From positions 248,001 to 312,000 of the forward strand of contig CAXXFU010000002.1 in NCBI GenBank assembly GCA_963675235.2: a DNA stretch of 64,000 bases, read 5' to 3'. The notes under the pieces are model-generated. The model did no database searches. It had not been told where the DNA came from and saw only the letters and a list, made by a program, of their open reading frames with translations. Of the stretch, positions 52,166 to 60,525 are shown in pieces (position 1 is the first letter of the stretch; every line of letters begins with the position of its first letter). Both the position numbers and the translations under genes were made by a program. Source of the DNA: JAHJQZ01 sp963675235 (lineage in GTDB: Bacteria; Pseudomonadota; Alphaproteobacteria; Rhizobiales; Devosiaceae).

Positions 52166-52765
52166 TCAGGTGCCGATGCCGATCTCGCCGGCATCTGTTC
52201 CTTCCTCGGCCGGCGGCACGGTATCAGGAGGCACGACATCGTCCTGGGTGCTGGCGCCGGAGCGCTGCAGGATGTCGTTGAGCTGGCTTTCCAGATCATC
52301 GGGCAGGGCGGAAATGAGCCCGTCGCCGATCTGTGTCAGCGCCGGCAGCGATTTAGATCCTTCCGCCCAGGAGGGCAGGTTGTTGCCCAGAAGCCAGTTG
52401 CCGAAGATGACGATGACGACGGCAATGACGATGCCGCGCAGCGCGCCGAAAACGAAACCGAGCGTACGGTCGAGCGGTCCGATCTTGGAATCGACGACGA
52501 AGTCGGCGATGCGCATGGTCACGAGGTGCAGGACGATCAACGAGACCAGGAAGGTGACGATCACTGTCGCCGCGTCCGCCACCAATTGCTCCTTGATGTA
52601 CTCGCGCGCGATTTCGGGGTGATACTGCCACATCCAGATGGCCAGGACCGCAGAGCCGGCCCAGGTGGCGAGCGACAGGACTTCGCGGGTCAGGCCACGC
52701 GCTGTCGCCAGCAATGCCGAGATCAGAACCAGAATGCCGACGCCGACGTCGAAGGCGGTGAACAT
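52166..52765 (-). CDS. cvpA: CvpA family membrane protein
   Basis: From the ATG at 52765 the 199-residue protein has four membrane segments (MFTAFDVGVGILVLISALLA; LATWAGSAVLAIWMW; VIVTFLVSLIVLHLVTM; FVFGALRGIVIAVVIVIFG). A polar acidic tail (about 150-199) is rich in Asp, Pro and Glu. CvpA is linked to envelope stress and colicin V production and is commonly encoded next to purF. An in-frame longer start at 52822 overlaps no other signal. Confidence 0.9.
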   Translation of the reverse strand: MFTAFDVGVGILVLISALLATARGLTREVLSLATWAGSAVLAIWMWQYHPEIAREYIKEQLVADAATVIVTFLVSLIVLHLVTMRIADFVVDSKIGPLDRTLGFVFGALRGIVIAVVIVIFGNWLLGNNLPSWAEGSKSLPALTQIGDGLISALPDDLESQLNDILQRSGASTQDDVVPPDTVPPAEEGTDAGEIGIGT

Positions 52766-52903
52766 CGCGGACGCTCCCCAAGACTGCGGTTGGATGCTTG
52801 CGACCCCGTTTAGCCGCTTCACTCCGCCGTGTGAAGCGCCCGAAACACTTATGCCTCGACTTGTTGCCCGGAAGCTGCGATTCGGGCCGCCCGGACCGCC
52901 CGA

Positions 52904-53353
52904 TCATGGGTCGGGATCGAGAAGGCGCGGGCCCGGACCTTCCGCTGCAAGCGCATCCTCGGAATTGCGCAAGGGGCAGGTGTCGACCGACAGGCAACCG
53001 CAGCCGATGCAGCCATCAAGGTTGTGGCGCAGCCGGGTCAGCCGGGCGATGCGTTGGTCAAGCTCTGTCGCCCAGGCCTTTGCCATCTGCTCCCAGTCAT
53101 GGGCGTTTGGCGCGCGGTCCGCCGGCAATACGGCAAGGGCTGAAGCGATCTCGGCAAGCGGAATGCCGGTCTTTTGCGCCACCTTTATCACCGCGACGCG
53201 GCGCAGGACCGTCCGATCGTAGCGGCGCTGGTTGCCTGAGGTCCGCGTGCTGGTGATCAGGCCCTTCGATTCGTAGAAATGCAGTGTCGACACCGCGATA
53301 TCGGCGCGGCGTGCCACGTCGCCGACCGACAATTGCCTGGGCAGAGCCGGCAT
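52904..53353 (-). CDS. soxR: Redox-sensitive transcriptional activator SoxR
   Basis: SoxR is a MerR-type dimer whose [2Fe-2S] cluster senses redox-cycling compounds. The 149-residue protein from the ATG at 53353 has the MerR helix-turn-helix (LSVGDVARRADIAVSTLHFYESKGLI, then TSGNQRRY), a dimerisation helix, and the cluster cysteines Cys115, Cys118, Cys120 and Cys126 in CIGCGCLSVDTC. The divergent small gene shares the SoxR-box-containing region (53377-53394). It lies between cvpA and radA, breaking the usual purF-cvpA-radA order. Confidence 0.93.
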   Translation of the reverse strand: MPALPRQLSVGDVARRADIAVSTLHFYESKGLITSTRTSGNQRRYDRTVLRRVAVIKVAQKTGIPLAEIASALAVLPADRAPNAHDWEQMAKAWATELDQRIARLTRLRHNLDGCIGCGCLSVDTCPLRNSEDALAAEGPGPRLLDPDP

Positions 53354-53376
53354 GGCGCCTCCAGATTGATACTTGA

Positions 53377-53394
53377 CCTCAACTATACTTGAGG
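53377..53394 (+). promoter_or_regulatory. SoxR box
   Basis: CCTCAACTATACTTGAGG is an 18-base palindrome matching the SoxR operator of enteric soxS (CCTCAAG-TTAA-CTTGAGG). A -35-like TTGACC (53373-53378) overlaps its left end and a TATCAC lies 19 bases further, the long spacing that MerR-type activators use. It points at the plus-strand gene at 53440; on the other side is soxR itself, 23 bases away. Confidence 0.88.
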
Positions 53395-53439
53395 TTTTAT
53401 CACGGCGCTCCTTGAATGGCAAACCCCGAGGAGCCACCC

Positions 53440-53787
53440 ATGTCCGTCGAAACCATTTCCGCCCGCCCGATTCCTGCCGACTCGTGCAACTGGCTCGCGC
53501 GTATCAAGCGCCTCGCCTTTGCGCTGGTCAGGCGTTCCGCCTCGCCGCGCCGCGTCAAGCAGACGCGCGTTCACAATCTCAGCGCCCACCTGCGCCGCGA
53601 TATCGGCCTGTCGGTCGAGGACCGTTTTGTGTCGGATGCGAAGGGCGTGCTGTGGCCCTATTGCGCCGCGTCGGCGACGTCCTCGTCGCCGCCGGCAGCT
53701 ATGCGGGCGACAAGTTCGGGCAGGTCGGCGAATTCGGCGATGCCGATGCCGGCGTTGCGGTCAGAGGCGGCGATCTTGCCGCAATAG
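53440..53787 (+). CDS. Small DUF1127-like protein, probable SoxR target
   Basis: A GAGGAG ribosome site precedes the ATG at 53440. The first 60 residues end in TRVHNLSAHLRRDIGLSVEDRF, which matches the DUF1127 core (LSDHLLRDIGL). The frame continues for about 45 more residues with low complexity, antisense to the 3' end of radA, to a stop at 53787 (115 residues); DUF1127 proteins are usually 40-80 residues. The gene starts 46 bases after the SoxR box, which makes it the best candidate for SoxR activation here. DUF1127 proteins have been tied to phosphate and RNA-linked regulation in alphaproteobacteria. Confidence 0.7.
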   Translation: MSVETISARPIPADSCNWLARIKRLAFALVRRSASPRRVKQTRVHNLSAHLRRDIGLSVEDRFVSDAKGVLWPYCAASATSSSPPAAMRATSSGRSANSAMPMPALRSEAAILPQ

Positions 53788-55055
53788 GCGCCGGTGAAGC
53801 CGAGCTTGGCTGCCTCGCGCAGTCTGAGTGACGCGTGCGCCACTGGCCGCACGCCGCCCGACAGGGAGATCTCGCCGAAGAACACCGCGTCGGCGGGAAG
53901 CGGCCGGCCGGTCAGCGACGACACGAGCGCGGCGGCGACAGCGATGTCGGCTGCCGGCTCGTTGACCTTCAGCCCGCCGGCGACATTGAGATAGATGTCG
54001 TTGGCGCCGATACGGACCCCGCAACGGGTTTCGAGGACGGCAAGGATCATCGACAGGCGCGCCGAATCCCAGCCGACGACAGCCCGGCGCGGCGTGCCGA
54101 GCGGCGAGGGGGCGACAAGCGCCTGGATCTCGATCAACAACGGCCGCGTTCCCTCGATGCCGGCAAAGACCGCCGAGCCGGTCGCTTTGGAATCGCGTTC
54201 GTCGAGGAACAGGGCCGAGGGGTTGGCGACTTCTTCCAGCCCGCGCTCGGTCATGCCGAAAACGCCGATCTCGTCGGTGGCGCCGTAGCGGTTCTTGACG
54301 CCGCGCAGCACCCGGAACATGTGCGAGGTGTCGCCTTCGAAATAGAGCACGGCGTCGACCATGTGCTCGACGACACGCGGTCCGGCGATCTGGCCGTCCT
54401 TGGTGACATGGCCGACCAGCACGACGGCGGCGCCGGATTTCTTGGCAAAACGCGTCAGCGCCTGGGCGCTGGTGCGCACCTGGGTGACTGTGCCCGGAGC
54501 GGAATCGATCCGCTCGGTCCACAGGGTCTGGATCGAATCGATGACGACGAAATCGGGCGCCGGACCCTGTTCGAGGGTGGCGAGGATCGATTCGACATGG
54601 GTTTCGCTGGCAAGCATCACCGGCGCGTCGGCGAGTCCGAGACGCTGGGCCCGCATCTGCACCTGCGCCATCGCTTCTTCGCCCGAAACATAGATGACGC
54701 GCTTGCCGCCATTGGCCAGCGCCGCTGCCGCCTGCAACAACAGGGTCGACTTGCCGATGCCCGGATCGCCGCCGACCAGAACTGCCGACCCGTTGACGAA
54801 ACCGCCACCGGTCACGCGGTCGAGCTCGGCAATGCCGGTGGAGATGCGCTCAGCCGCATCGGAAACCGCCGACAGCGGCGACAAGGCCAGCGGCCGGCCC
54901 GACGAGCGCGCCGCCTGCGGTCCGGCGCCGATGCCGGTATTGGCGGTTTCCTCGACGATGGTGTTCCACTCGCCGCAGCTCTCGCAGCGGCCGGCCCATT
55001 TCGAGCTGACGGCACCACATGACTGGCAGACATAGTTCAGTTTGAGTTTGGCCAA
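53658..55055 (-). CDS. radA: DNA repair protein RadA
   Basis: RadA processes recombination intermediates as a RecA-like hexameric helicase. The 465-residue protein has the N-terminal zinc finger (Cys10, Cys13, Cys24, Cys27), Walker A GGDPGIGKST, the KNRYG motif and a C-terminal Lon-like domain (AVVGWDSARLSMILAVLE; LSGGVRPV). It belongs to the dnaB-alr-radA minus-strand series. The 3' end overlaps the convergent DUF1127-like gene by 130 bases. Confidence 0.95.
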   Translation of the reverse strand: MAKLKLNYVCQSCGAVSSKWAGRCESCGEWNTIVEETANTGIGAGPQAARSSGRPLALSPLSAVSDAAERISTGIAELDRVTGGGFVNGSAVLVGGDPGIGKSTLLLQAAAALANGGKRVIYVSGEEAMAQVQMRAQRLGLADAPVMLASETHVESILATLEQGPAPDFVVIDSIQTLWTERIDSAPGTVTQVRTSAQALTRFAKKSGAAVVLVGHVTKDGQIAGPRVVEHMVDAVLYFEGDTSHMFRVLRGVKNRYGATDEIGVFGMTERGLEEVANPSALFLDERDSKATGSAVFAGIEGTRPLLIEIQALVAPSPLGTPRRAVVGWDSARLSMILAVLETRCGVRIGANDIYLNVAGGLKVNEPAADIAVAAALVSSLTGRPLPADAVFFGEISLSGGVRPVAHASLRLREAAKLGFTGAYCGKIAASDRNAGIGIAEFADLPELVARIAAGGDEDVADAAQ

Positions 55056-55154
55056 GACGGGTTCGCTTCAGTCAGAGTAGGAAAGAACATACAGGGAACA
55101 TAGCATCTTGCCAAGCCCCCCGGGACACGTGGCGGGAGGCGGCAAATGCGGCGT

Positions 55155-55511
55155 TTATCCCAAGACCCCGAACCATCTCAGCGCTGCAATCGCGATGGCC
55201 AAGAGCACCACGGCCGAGAAGAACTCGAAGGTAAAGCGGGTGAAAAAGGTCGGGATGAAGACGTCGTAGATGAAGCCGTCCGGGCGAGCGCCGTAGCGTT
55301 CGGCATAGGGCGAGATCGGGCAGCGGAAACGGTAGGTGAGCATGATGATCGTCTCGATGGCGACCAGCGCAAGTGCGATCCACAGCCAGATGCCGGCCTG
55401 CCAGGTGATGGCGGCATAGAGCAGGACGAAGCATGCCGTGCCGTTGACGATGTAGATGATGGTGTGCACCAGCCGGATCGCGAACAGCATCTGGGCATTG
55501 CTGAAGCGCAT
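55155..55511 (-). CDS. Hypothetical small membrane protein
   Basis: From the ATG at 55511 the 118-residue product has four predicted segments, starting MRFSNAQMLFAIRLVHTIIYIVNGTA, with FCPISPYAERYG-like polar turns between. It starts 7 bases after the alr stop and probably shares its transcript. I do not recognise a family with a known function. Confidence 0.7.
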   Translation of the reverse strand: MRFSNAQMLFAIRLVHTIIYIVNGTACFVLLYAAITWQAGIWLWIALALVAIETIIMLTYRFRCPISPYAERYGARPDGFIYDVFIPTFFTRFTFEFFSAVVLLAIAIAALRWFGVLG

Positions 55512-55518
55512 TTTTCGC

Positions 55519-56655
55519 TCAGCCCTGATCGGATGGAGGCAGGTAGATGCGCTCATAGCGGCCGGCATTGAGGGCTGTCAGGATTTCATAGCCGATGGTG
55601 CCGGCGCTTTCGGCCTGTTCGTCGACCGACAGGTTTGGGCCGTAGATTTCCATGTAGTCGCCCGGCTTGGGCGCATTTTCGTGGAAATCGGTGACATCGA
55701 CGGTGACGAGATCCATCGAGATCCGACCCATCACCGGGGCGACCCGGCCCTTGAAGGCGGCACGGCCACCGGGCTTGGTCGAACTGGCGCCGAGGGCGCG
55801 GAAGAAGCCGTCGGCATAGCCAATGCCAAGGGTGGCGATGCGGCTCTCGCGATCGATTGAATGGGTGGCGCCATAGCCCACCGTTTCGCCTGTCCGCGCC
55901 GCCCGCACCTGCAGCACCGGCACTTCGACGGTGACGGCATGGGCCATGGGGTTCTGCCGTCCGCCGATGGCGCGGCCGCCGTAAAGGGCGATACCGGGGC
56001 GGACCATCTGGAAGTGGAACTCGCGGTTCGACATCAGTCCGGCTGAATTGGCCAGCGAAGCCGGAATGGCGGGAAACTGAGCCAGGACCGTCTGGAACAG
56101 GGCCAGTTGGGTGCGGCTTTTCTCGTGTGCCGGCTGATCGGCGCAGGCGAGATGGCTCATCACCATTTGCGGCAGGTAGCCGAATTCCGCCAGCCGGTCG
56201 CGCACCAGTGCCGTGTCGGAGAGGCGGAAGCCAAGCCGGTTCATGCCGGTATCGAAATGAAGGGCTGCCGGGAAAGCCTCATTGTGACTGAGGCAGATGT
56301 CCATCCATTCCTCGAGCATCGGCACCGAACTCAGGATCGGCATCAGTCTGTGGGCGAGATAAAAGCTGGAAGCGCCCGGATAAAGACCGTTGAGCACGAA
56401 GATATGGGCATCGGGAAGTGTCTGGCGCAGGCGCTGGCCCTCGTCGGGCGTGGCGACGAAGAAGAACTGCGCACCAGCCTTGGCCAATGCAGCGCCGGAC
56501 TGTTCGAGGCCGGTGCCGTAGGCGTTGGCCTTGACCACGGCGCCGGTCAGAGCGCCGGCCGACACCCGTCCCAGTGCTCGCCAGTTCCTGACGATGGCAC
56601 CGAGATCGACTGTCAATCGGCCGGAAAGGCCTTCTGGGCGGGCGGGAACGGACAT
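55519..56655 (-). CDS. alr: Alanine racemase
   Basis: Alr interconverts L- and D-alanine with PLP for peptidoglycan. The 378-residue protein has the PLP lysine motif AVVKANAYG with Lys42, a central FDTGMNRLGFR block, and the opposite-face catalytic tyrosine in the VGYGATHS region. It starts 9 bases after dnaB, in the dnaB-alr-radA series. Confidence 0.95.
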   Translation of the reverse strand: MSVPARPEGLSGRLTVDLGAIVRNWRALGRVSAGALTGAVVKANAYGTGLEQSGAALAKAGAQFFFVATPDEGQRLRQTLPDAHIFVLNGLYPGASSFYLAHRLMPILSSVPMLEEWMDICLSHNEAFPAALHFDTGMNRLGFRLSDTALVRDRLAEFGYLPQMVMSHLACADQPAHEKSRTQLALFQTVLAQFPAIPASLANSAGLMSNREFHFQMVRPGIALYGGRAIGGRQNPMAHAVTVEVPVLQVRAARTGETVGYGATHSIDRESRIATLGIGYADGFFRALGASSTKPGGRAAFKGRVAPVMGRISMDLVTVDVTDFHENAPKPGDYMEIYGPNLSVDEQAESAGTIGYEILTALNAGRYERIYLPPSDQG

Positions 56656-56664
56656 GACCGGAGG

Positions 56665-58149
56665 TTATTCGATTCGGTCGGGCGTGTAGGCATCGCGCGC
56701 AAGGTTGGTGAAGCGCGTGAAATTGGCTTCAAAGCTCAGCGTAACGGTGCCGGTCGGTCCGTGGCGCTGCTTGCCGATGATGACATCGGCCAGTCCGTAG
56801 ACTTTTTCCATTTCCCCCTGCCAGGTCAGATGCTCGGGCGTGCCTTCCCGTGGTTCCTTGTTCTTGAGGTAGTATTCATCTCGGTAGATGAACATAACCA
56901 CATCGGCATCCTGTTCAATCGATCCGGATTCGCGCAAGTCCGCAAGCTGCGGCCGCTTGTCGTCGCGATTCTCGACCTGGCGCGACAACTGACTGAGCGC
57001 CATGATTGGCACGTCGAGCTCTTTTGCCAATGCTTTCAATGACGTGGTGATCTCCGTCAGCTCCTGCACGCGGTTCTGGCTGGCCTTGGCAGACGAGCCG
57101 CTCAACAGCTGCAGATAGTCGATGACGATGAAATCGAGCCCTTTCTGGCGCTTGAGGCGCCGGGCGCGTGCCATCAGCTGGGCGACGGACAGACCACCCG
57201 TGTCGTCGATGAACAATGGCAGATCGCTGATCATCTGCGAGGTCTCGACCAGCGTCGAGTACTGGCTGTCGTGAATATTGCCGCGCCGGATCTCGGAGGA
57301 AGAAATCCGCGCCTGGTCGGAAAGAATACGCGTCGCCAGCTGCTCGGCGCTCATTTCGAGCGAGAAGAACCCGACTCGACCGCCATTGATCGTTTTCATG
57401 TGACCTTCCGGCGTCGGTTCCTCTCGGAAGGCTTTGGCGATGTTGACGGCGATATTTGTGGCGAGAGAGGATTTGCCCATGGCCGGGCGAGCGGCGAGGA
57501 TGATGAGGTCGGAGCGCTGCAGCCCGCCCATCAGCCTGTCGAGATCGGTCAGGCCCGTGGAGGTGCCAGACAGTCGCCCGTCGCGCTGATAGGCTTCGCT
57601 CGCCATCTGGATCGAGGCGGTCACGGCATTGGCGAAGGACTGGAACCCGCCGTCGTAGCGCCCGCGCTCTGCCAGATCGAACAAGCGCTTTTCCGCTTCC
57701 TCGATCTGTTTGTCCGGCGTCATCTCGACATCGGCCTCATAGGCGAGTTCGGTCATTTCCTCGCCGATGAGGATGAGGTTGCGCCTGAGCGCGAGATCGT
57801 AGACGGCCTGTCCGAAATCATAGGCGTTGATGACCGTCGTCGCCTCGGCGGCAAGACGGGCCAGATATTGCTGCATCGAGACGCCCTCGATCAACTCGGT
57901 GGGCAGAAACGTCTTGATGGTGCGCGGATCGGCCTTCTTGCCGGCGCGGATGATCTTGGCGGCAACTTCGTAAATCTGGCGGTGCACCGCCTCGTAGAAA
58001 TGCTCAGGCTCGAGAAAATCGGAGACGCGGTAGAATGCCTCGTTGTTGACGAGGATGGCGCCGAGCAGAGCCTGCTCGGCCTCGATATTGTGCGGGGCCT
58101 GCCGATAGCCCTGCTCCTGATCTGGACGAAGTTGCCTTATCTCGGCCAT
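56665..58149 (-). CDS. dnaB: Replicative DNA helicase DnaB
   Basis: The 494-residue hexameric helicase drives the replication fork. The N-terminal dimerisation domain begins YRQAPHNIEAEQALLGAIL. The RecA-like C-terminal domain has Walker A ARPAMGKSS, Walker B FIVIDYLQLL and the arginine finger region FSLEMSAEQLATRIL. There is no intein. It heads the minus-strand series dnaB-alr-membrane protein-radA. Confidence 0.95.
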   Translation of the reverse strand: MAEIRQLRPDQEQGYRQAPHNIEAEQALLGAILVNNEAFYRVSDFLEPEHFYEAVHRQIYEVAAKIIRAGKKADPRTIKTFLPTELIEGVSMQQYLARLAAEATTVINAYDFGQAVYDLALRRNLILIGEEMTELAYEADVEMTPDKQIEEAEKRLFDLAERGRYDGGFQSFANAVTASIQMASEAYQRDGRLSGTSTGLTDLDRLMGGLQRSDLIILAARPAMGKSSLATNIAVNIAKAFREEPTPEGHMKTINGGRVGFFSLEMSAEQLATRILSDQARISSSEIRRGNIHDSQYSTLVETSQMISDLPLFIDDTGGLSVAQLMARARRLKRQKGLDFIVIDYLQLLSGSSAKASQNRVQELTEITTSLKALAKELDVPIMALSQLSRQVENRDDKRPQLADLRESGSIEQDADVVMFIYRDEYYLKNKEPREGTPEHLTWQGEMEKVYGLADVIIGKQRHGPTGTVTLSFEANFTRFTNLARDAYTPDRIE

Positions 58150-58277
58150 GCAGCCCCCGCTGGCTCGTGAGCATTGTAGTTAATGCAATCCTGCCGCTCT
58201 CCATAGCTGCAATAGCCGCGGCATCGTTGTCGCAGTGAACAGCGGGGATAACGGGCGGGATCGCTCGACAAGAAAAA

Positions 58278-58303
58278 GGGCCGGAGCAATCCGGCCCTTT
58301 TTT
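58278..58303. terminator. Bidirectional rho-independent terminator
   Basis: GGGCCGG and CCGGCCC form a stem with a 6-base loop, with T6 on the plus-strand side and a T5C run on the minus-strand side. It lies between the rplI stop (58327, minus) and the dnaB start, so its job is to end the rpsF-rpsR-rplI transcript. Confidence 0.85.
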
Positions 58304-58326
58304 ATCACAGATGATTCGGGCCTAGA

Positions 58327-58956
58327 TCAGGCGTCGGCCTGGGGCTCGTCCTCGACGGGCTCAGCCGCTTCCTCGGCGCTGGCCTCGGCACCCTCTTCGG
58401 CGCCTTCGGCAGCTTCCTCGGTCTCGGCTTCGGCCGCAGCGGCCTCTTCTTCCTCGTCGTCATAGGAAACGACGGTCATGTCTTCGCCCTTGGCCTGGCG
58501 CAGGGCCTCGTCCTCGGAGCGGGCGACGTTGACCTTGACCGAAACCTCGACTTCCGGGTGGAGGTTGAGGGCAACGGTGTGCATGCCGACCGTCTTGATC
58601 GGCAGGGCAAGATCGACCTGGGCCTTGAGAACGGTGTAGCCGTCGGCGCCGAGCGCGTCGGCGATGTCGCGGGTCGAGACCGAACCGTAGAGCTGGCCGG
58701 TTTCGCCGGCCTGGCGGATCATGATGACAGAGTGGCCATTGAGACCGGCAGCGATGCCGGCGGCTTCGTTGCGGCGCTCTTCATTGCGCTTTTCGATGAC
58801 CGAACGCTCGGCTTCGAACTTCTTGCGGTTGGCCTCGGTGGCGCGCAGCGCCTTGCCCTGCGGCAGAAGGAAGTTGCGGGCATAGCCGTCCTTGACGGTG
58901 GTTTCGTCGCCGATCGAGCCGTGGCGGCCAACGCGTTCGAGAAGAATAACTCGCAT
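58327..58956 (-). CDS. rplI: 50S ribosomal protein L9 with acidic C-terminal tail
   Basis: L9 binds 23S rRNA at the base of the L1 stalk. From the ATG at 58956 the 209-residue protein shows the N-terminal domain (MRVILLERVGRHGSIGDETTVKDGYARNFLLPQGKA, in pieces), the long connecting helix (ATEANRKKFEAERSVIEKRNEERRN) and the C-terminal domain. After about residue 160 comes an unusual tail, almost only Ala, Glu, Asp and a few Val/Pro. It is the last gene of the S6-S18-L9 series. Confidence 0.93.
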   Translation of the reverse strand: MRVILLERVGRHGSIGDETTVKDGYARNFLLPQGKALRATEANRKKFEAERSVIEKRNEERRNEAAGIAAGLNGHSVIMIRQAGETGQLYGSVSTRDIADALGADGYTVLKAQVDLALPIKTVGMHTVALNLHPEVEVSVKVNVARSEDEALRQAKGEDMTVVSYDDEEEEAAAAEAETEEAAEGAEEGAEASAEEAAEPVEDEPQADA

Positions 58957-59037
58957 TTTGTCTCTCCAATGCTGTCCCGGCACGTCCCGATCGGAAGAGC
59001 CGGTTAGAGACGCAGGACCACCCCGCGCCCCAACGAG

Positions 59038-59056
59038 CGGCCCGACGCGCGGGCCG
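59038..59056 (-). promoter_or_regulatory. Hairpin in the rpsR-rplI gap
   Basis: CGGCCCG and CGGGCCG form a 7-base-pair stem with a 5-base loop between rpsR and rplI. It may be a processing or attenuation site within the ribosomal-protein transcript. There is no T-run. Confidence 0.3.
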
Positions 59057-59070
59057 CCGCGTGATGATGC

Positions 59071-59325
59071 CTAGCTGACCGAGAAGGGCAGCAGGCCGAT
59101 GAAGCGGGCGCGCTTGATGGCGCGGGCCAGTTCACGCTGCTTCTTGGCGGAAACCGCGGTGATGCGGGACGGCACGATCTTGCCGCGCTCGGAAATGTAG
59201 CGCTGCAGCAGACGGACGTCCTTGTAGTCGATCTTCGGGGCGCCGTTGCCCGAAAACGGGCAGGTCTTGCGACGGCGCTGGAACGGCCGGCGGGTGTGCT
59301 GAGTGGTCAGGTCACGAATAGCCAT
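59071..59325 (-). CDS. rpsR: 30S ribosomal protein S18
   Basis: The 84-residue protein has the S18 signature KIDYKDVRLLQRYISERGKIVPSRIT and the basic tail (KKQRELARAIKRARFIGLLPFS). It forms a heterodimer with S6 on 16S rRNA, and its gene follows rpsF by 21 bases. Confidence 0.95.
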   Translation of the reverse strand: MAIRDLTTQHTRRPFQRRRKTCPFSGNGAPKIDYKDVRLLQRYISERGKIVPSRITAVSAKKQRELARAIKRARFIGLLPFSVS

Positions 59326-59346
59326 GTCAAAATCTCCTTTGTGACC

Positions 59347-59706
59347 TTAGAAACGGCGCGGGCGATCGCTGCGGTCGTCGCGGTCGCGCTTCTGCATCAT
59401 GACGGACGGGCCGTCTTCCAGGGCATCGACGCGAATGGTCATGAACCTCAGGATGTCTTCGGAAAGGCCCATCTGGCGCTCCATCTCGGCCACCGCGTCG
59501 TGTGGGGCGTCGATGTTCATCAGCGTGTAGTGCGCCTTGCGGTTCTTCTTGATCTTGTAGGCGAGGGACTTGAGTCCCCAGTACTCGGACTTGGTCACCT
59601 GGCCACCGGCAGATGCGATCATCTCGGAGTAGGTGCTGGTCAGTTCTTCGACCTGCTGGGCGGAAACGTCCTGCCGCGCCAGATAGATATGCTCGTAGAG
59701 GGCCAT
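59347..59706 (-). CDS. rpsF: 30S ribosomal protein S6
   Basis: The 119-residue protein starts MALYEHIYLARQDVSAQQVEELT at the ATG 59706, following a GGAAAGG site. A longer frame to 60003 has no similarity upstream. S6 features GGQVTKSEYWGLKSLAYKIKKNRKAHYTLMNI, in pieces, are clear. The C-terminal tail is basic (RDRDDRSDRPRRF). It is the first gene of the S6-S18-L9 transcript. Confidence 0.95.
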   Translation of the reverse strand: MALYEHIYLARQDVSAQQVEELTSTYSEMIASAGGQVTKSEYWGLKSLAYKIKKNRKAHYTLMNIDAPHDAVAEMERQMGLSEDILRFMTIRVDALEDGPSVMMQKRDRDDRSDRPRRF

Positions 59707-60117
59707 GGGGCGCCTTTCCTTAGCGGTTCTCATCAATGGGCATGTCTGGCGCGGAGCCTCCTTGAAGCCGGAAAAGGCGTCAAAGCAGTCTTGCAAAGAG
59801 CGGGAACACGGGAGGTGACACATTTCTTTCGATCGTGCCGTCCGGCAAGCCGGACCCCTCCGTTCAGCCCCCGGCCAAACGAATGCAGGGCGGTGAATAG
59901 GACCAAACGGGCCGAAAGGCAAGGCGTTTCTCGGTTGCGCGACCCGTGCCGAATGCCGGTTCGCCGCAAAACCGACCGGGCGTGTGTCAACCTTAACGCG
60001 CAACCTTCTTCATAGATGAACGCGCGATGAACGCCCGGTTCGCTGCAGGTTCAGTCTGGCGGCCCTATTTCGGCCATTGTTAGAAGGTCAACGGCCCCGT
60101 CTCAAGGAGCAGTCAAC
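59707..60117. other. Divergent intergenic region upstream of rpsF
   Basis: These 411 bases hold the promoters of the rpsF transcript (minus) and the DUF2147 gene (plus). A hairpin GTCCGGC/GCCGGAC lies at 59840-59855 on the rpsF leader side. A leader that binds S6:S18 is known in many bacteria, but I cannot recognise its conserved core here. No gene is visible. Confidence 0.4.
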
Positions 60118-60522
60118 ATGTATCGCGTCAGCCACTCCGCGGCAAAATCCCTCTCTGCCATGTTTATGGCACTCGCAATTGCAGCGCCTGCCGGTGCCGC
60201 CGATCTGGCCTCGCCGGTCGGCAAATGGCAGACCGCGACCGGCGAAAGCCGGTATGAAGTGAGCTATTGCGGCAGCAATCAGGAAATCTGCGCCAAGCTG
60301 ACCTGGCTGCGTTCCGATGCCCGCACGCCGGAGAACCTCGCCTATCTCAACCGAATGGTTGTGCGGGGCGCCGAGGCGACCTCGTCCAACAAGTGGAAGG
60401 GCGTCATCATTTTCGATGGCCAGGACATTCCTGGCCGCATGACCCTTGTCGACAATGACAAGATGGTTCTCAAGGGCTGTCAGGTGGTGTTCTGCCAGAC
60501 GGTGGAGTTCGAGCGGATCTAG
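60118..60522 (+). CDS. Secreted DUF2147 protein
   Basis: The 134-residue protein has a signal peptide (hydrophobic AMFMALAIAAPAGAA, cleavage probably after AGAA) and the DUF2147 pattern (PVGKWQTATGESRYEVSYCG, then NKWKGVIIFDG and MVLKGCQVVFCQTVEF) with four cysteines that may form disulfides. It is predicted to be periplasmic. The function of the family is not established. Confidence 0.85.
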   Translation: MYRVSHSAAKSLSAMFMALAIAAPAGAADLASPVGKWQTATGESRYEVSYCGSNQEICAKLTWLRSDARTPENLAYLNRMVVRGAEATSSNKWKGVIIFDGQDIPGRMTLVDNDKMVLKGCQVVFCQTVEFERI

Positions 60523-60525
60523 CGC

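Noticed and set aside
51605..52813. A 402-residue open frame opposite purF and cvpA
   Set aside because: It is antisense to two conserved genes and has no domain.
59707..59870. S6:S18-binding leader RNA upstream of rpsF
   Set aside because: A hairpin exists, but I could not match the conserved core of the known motif; noted only within the intergenic feature.
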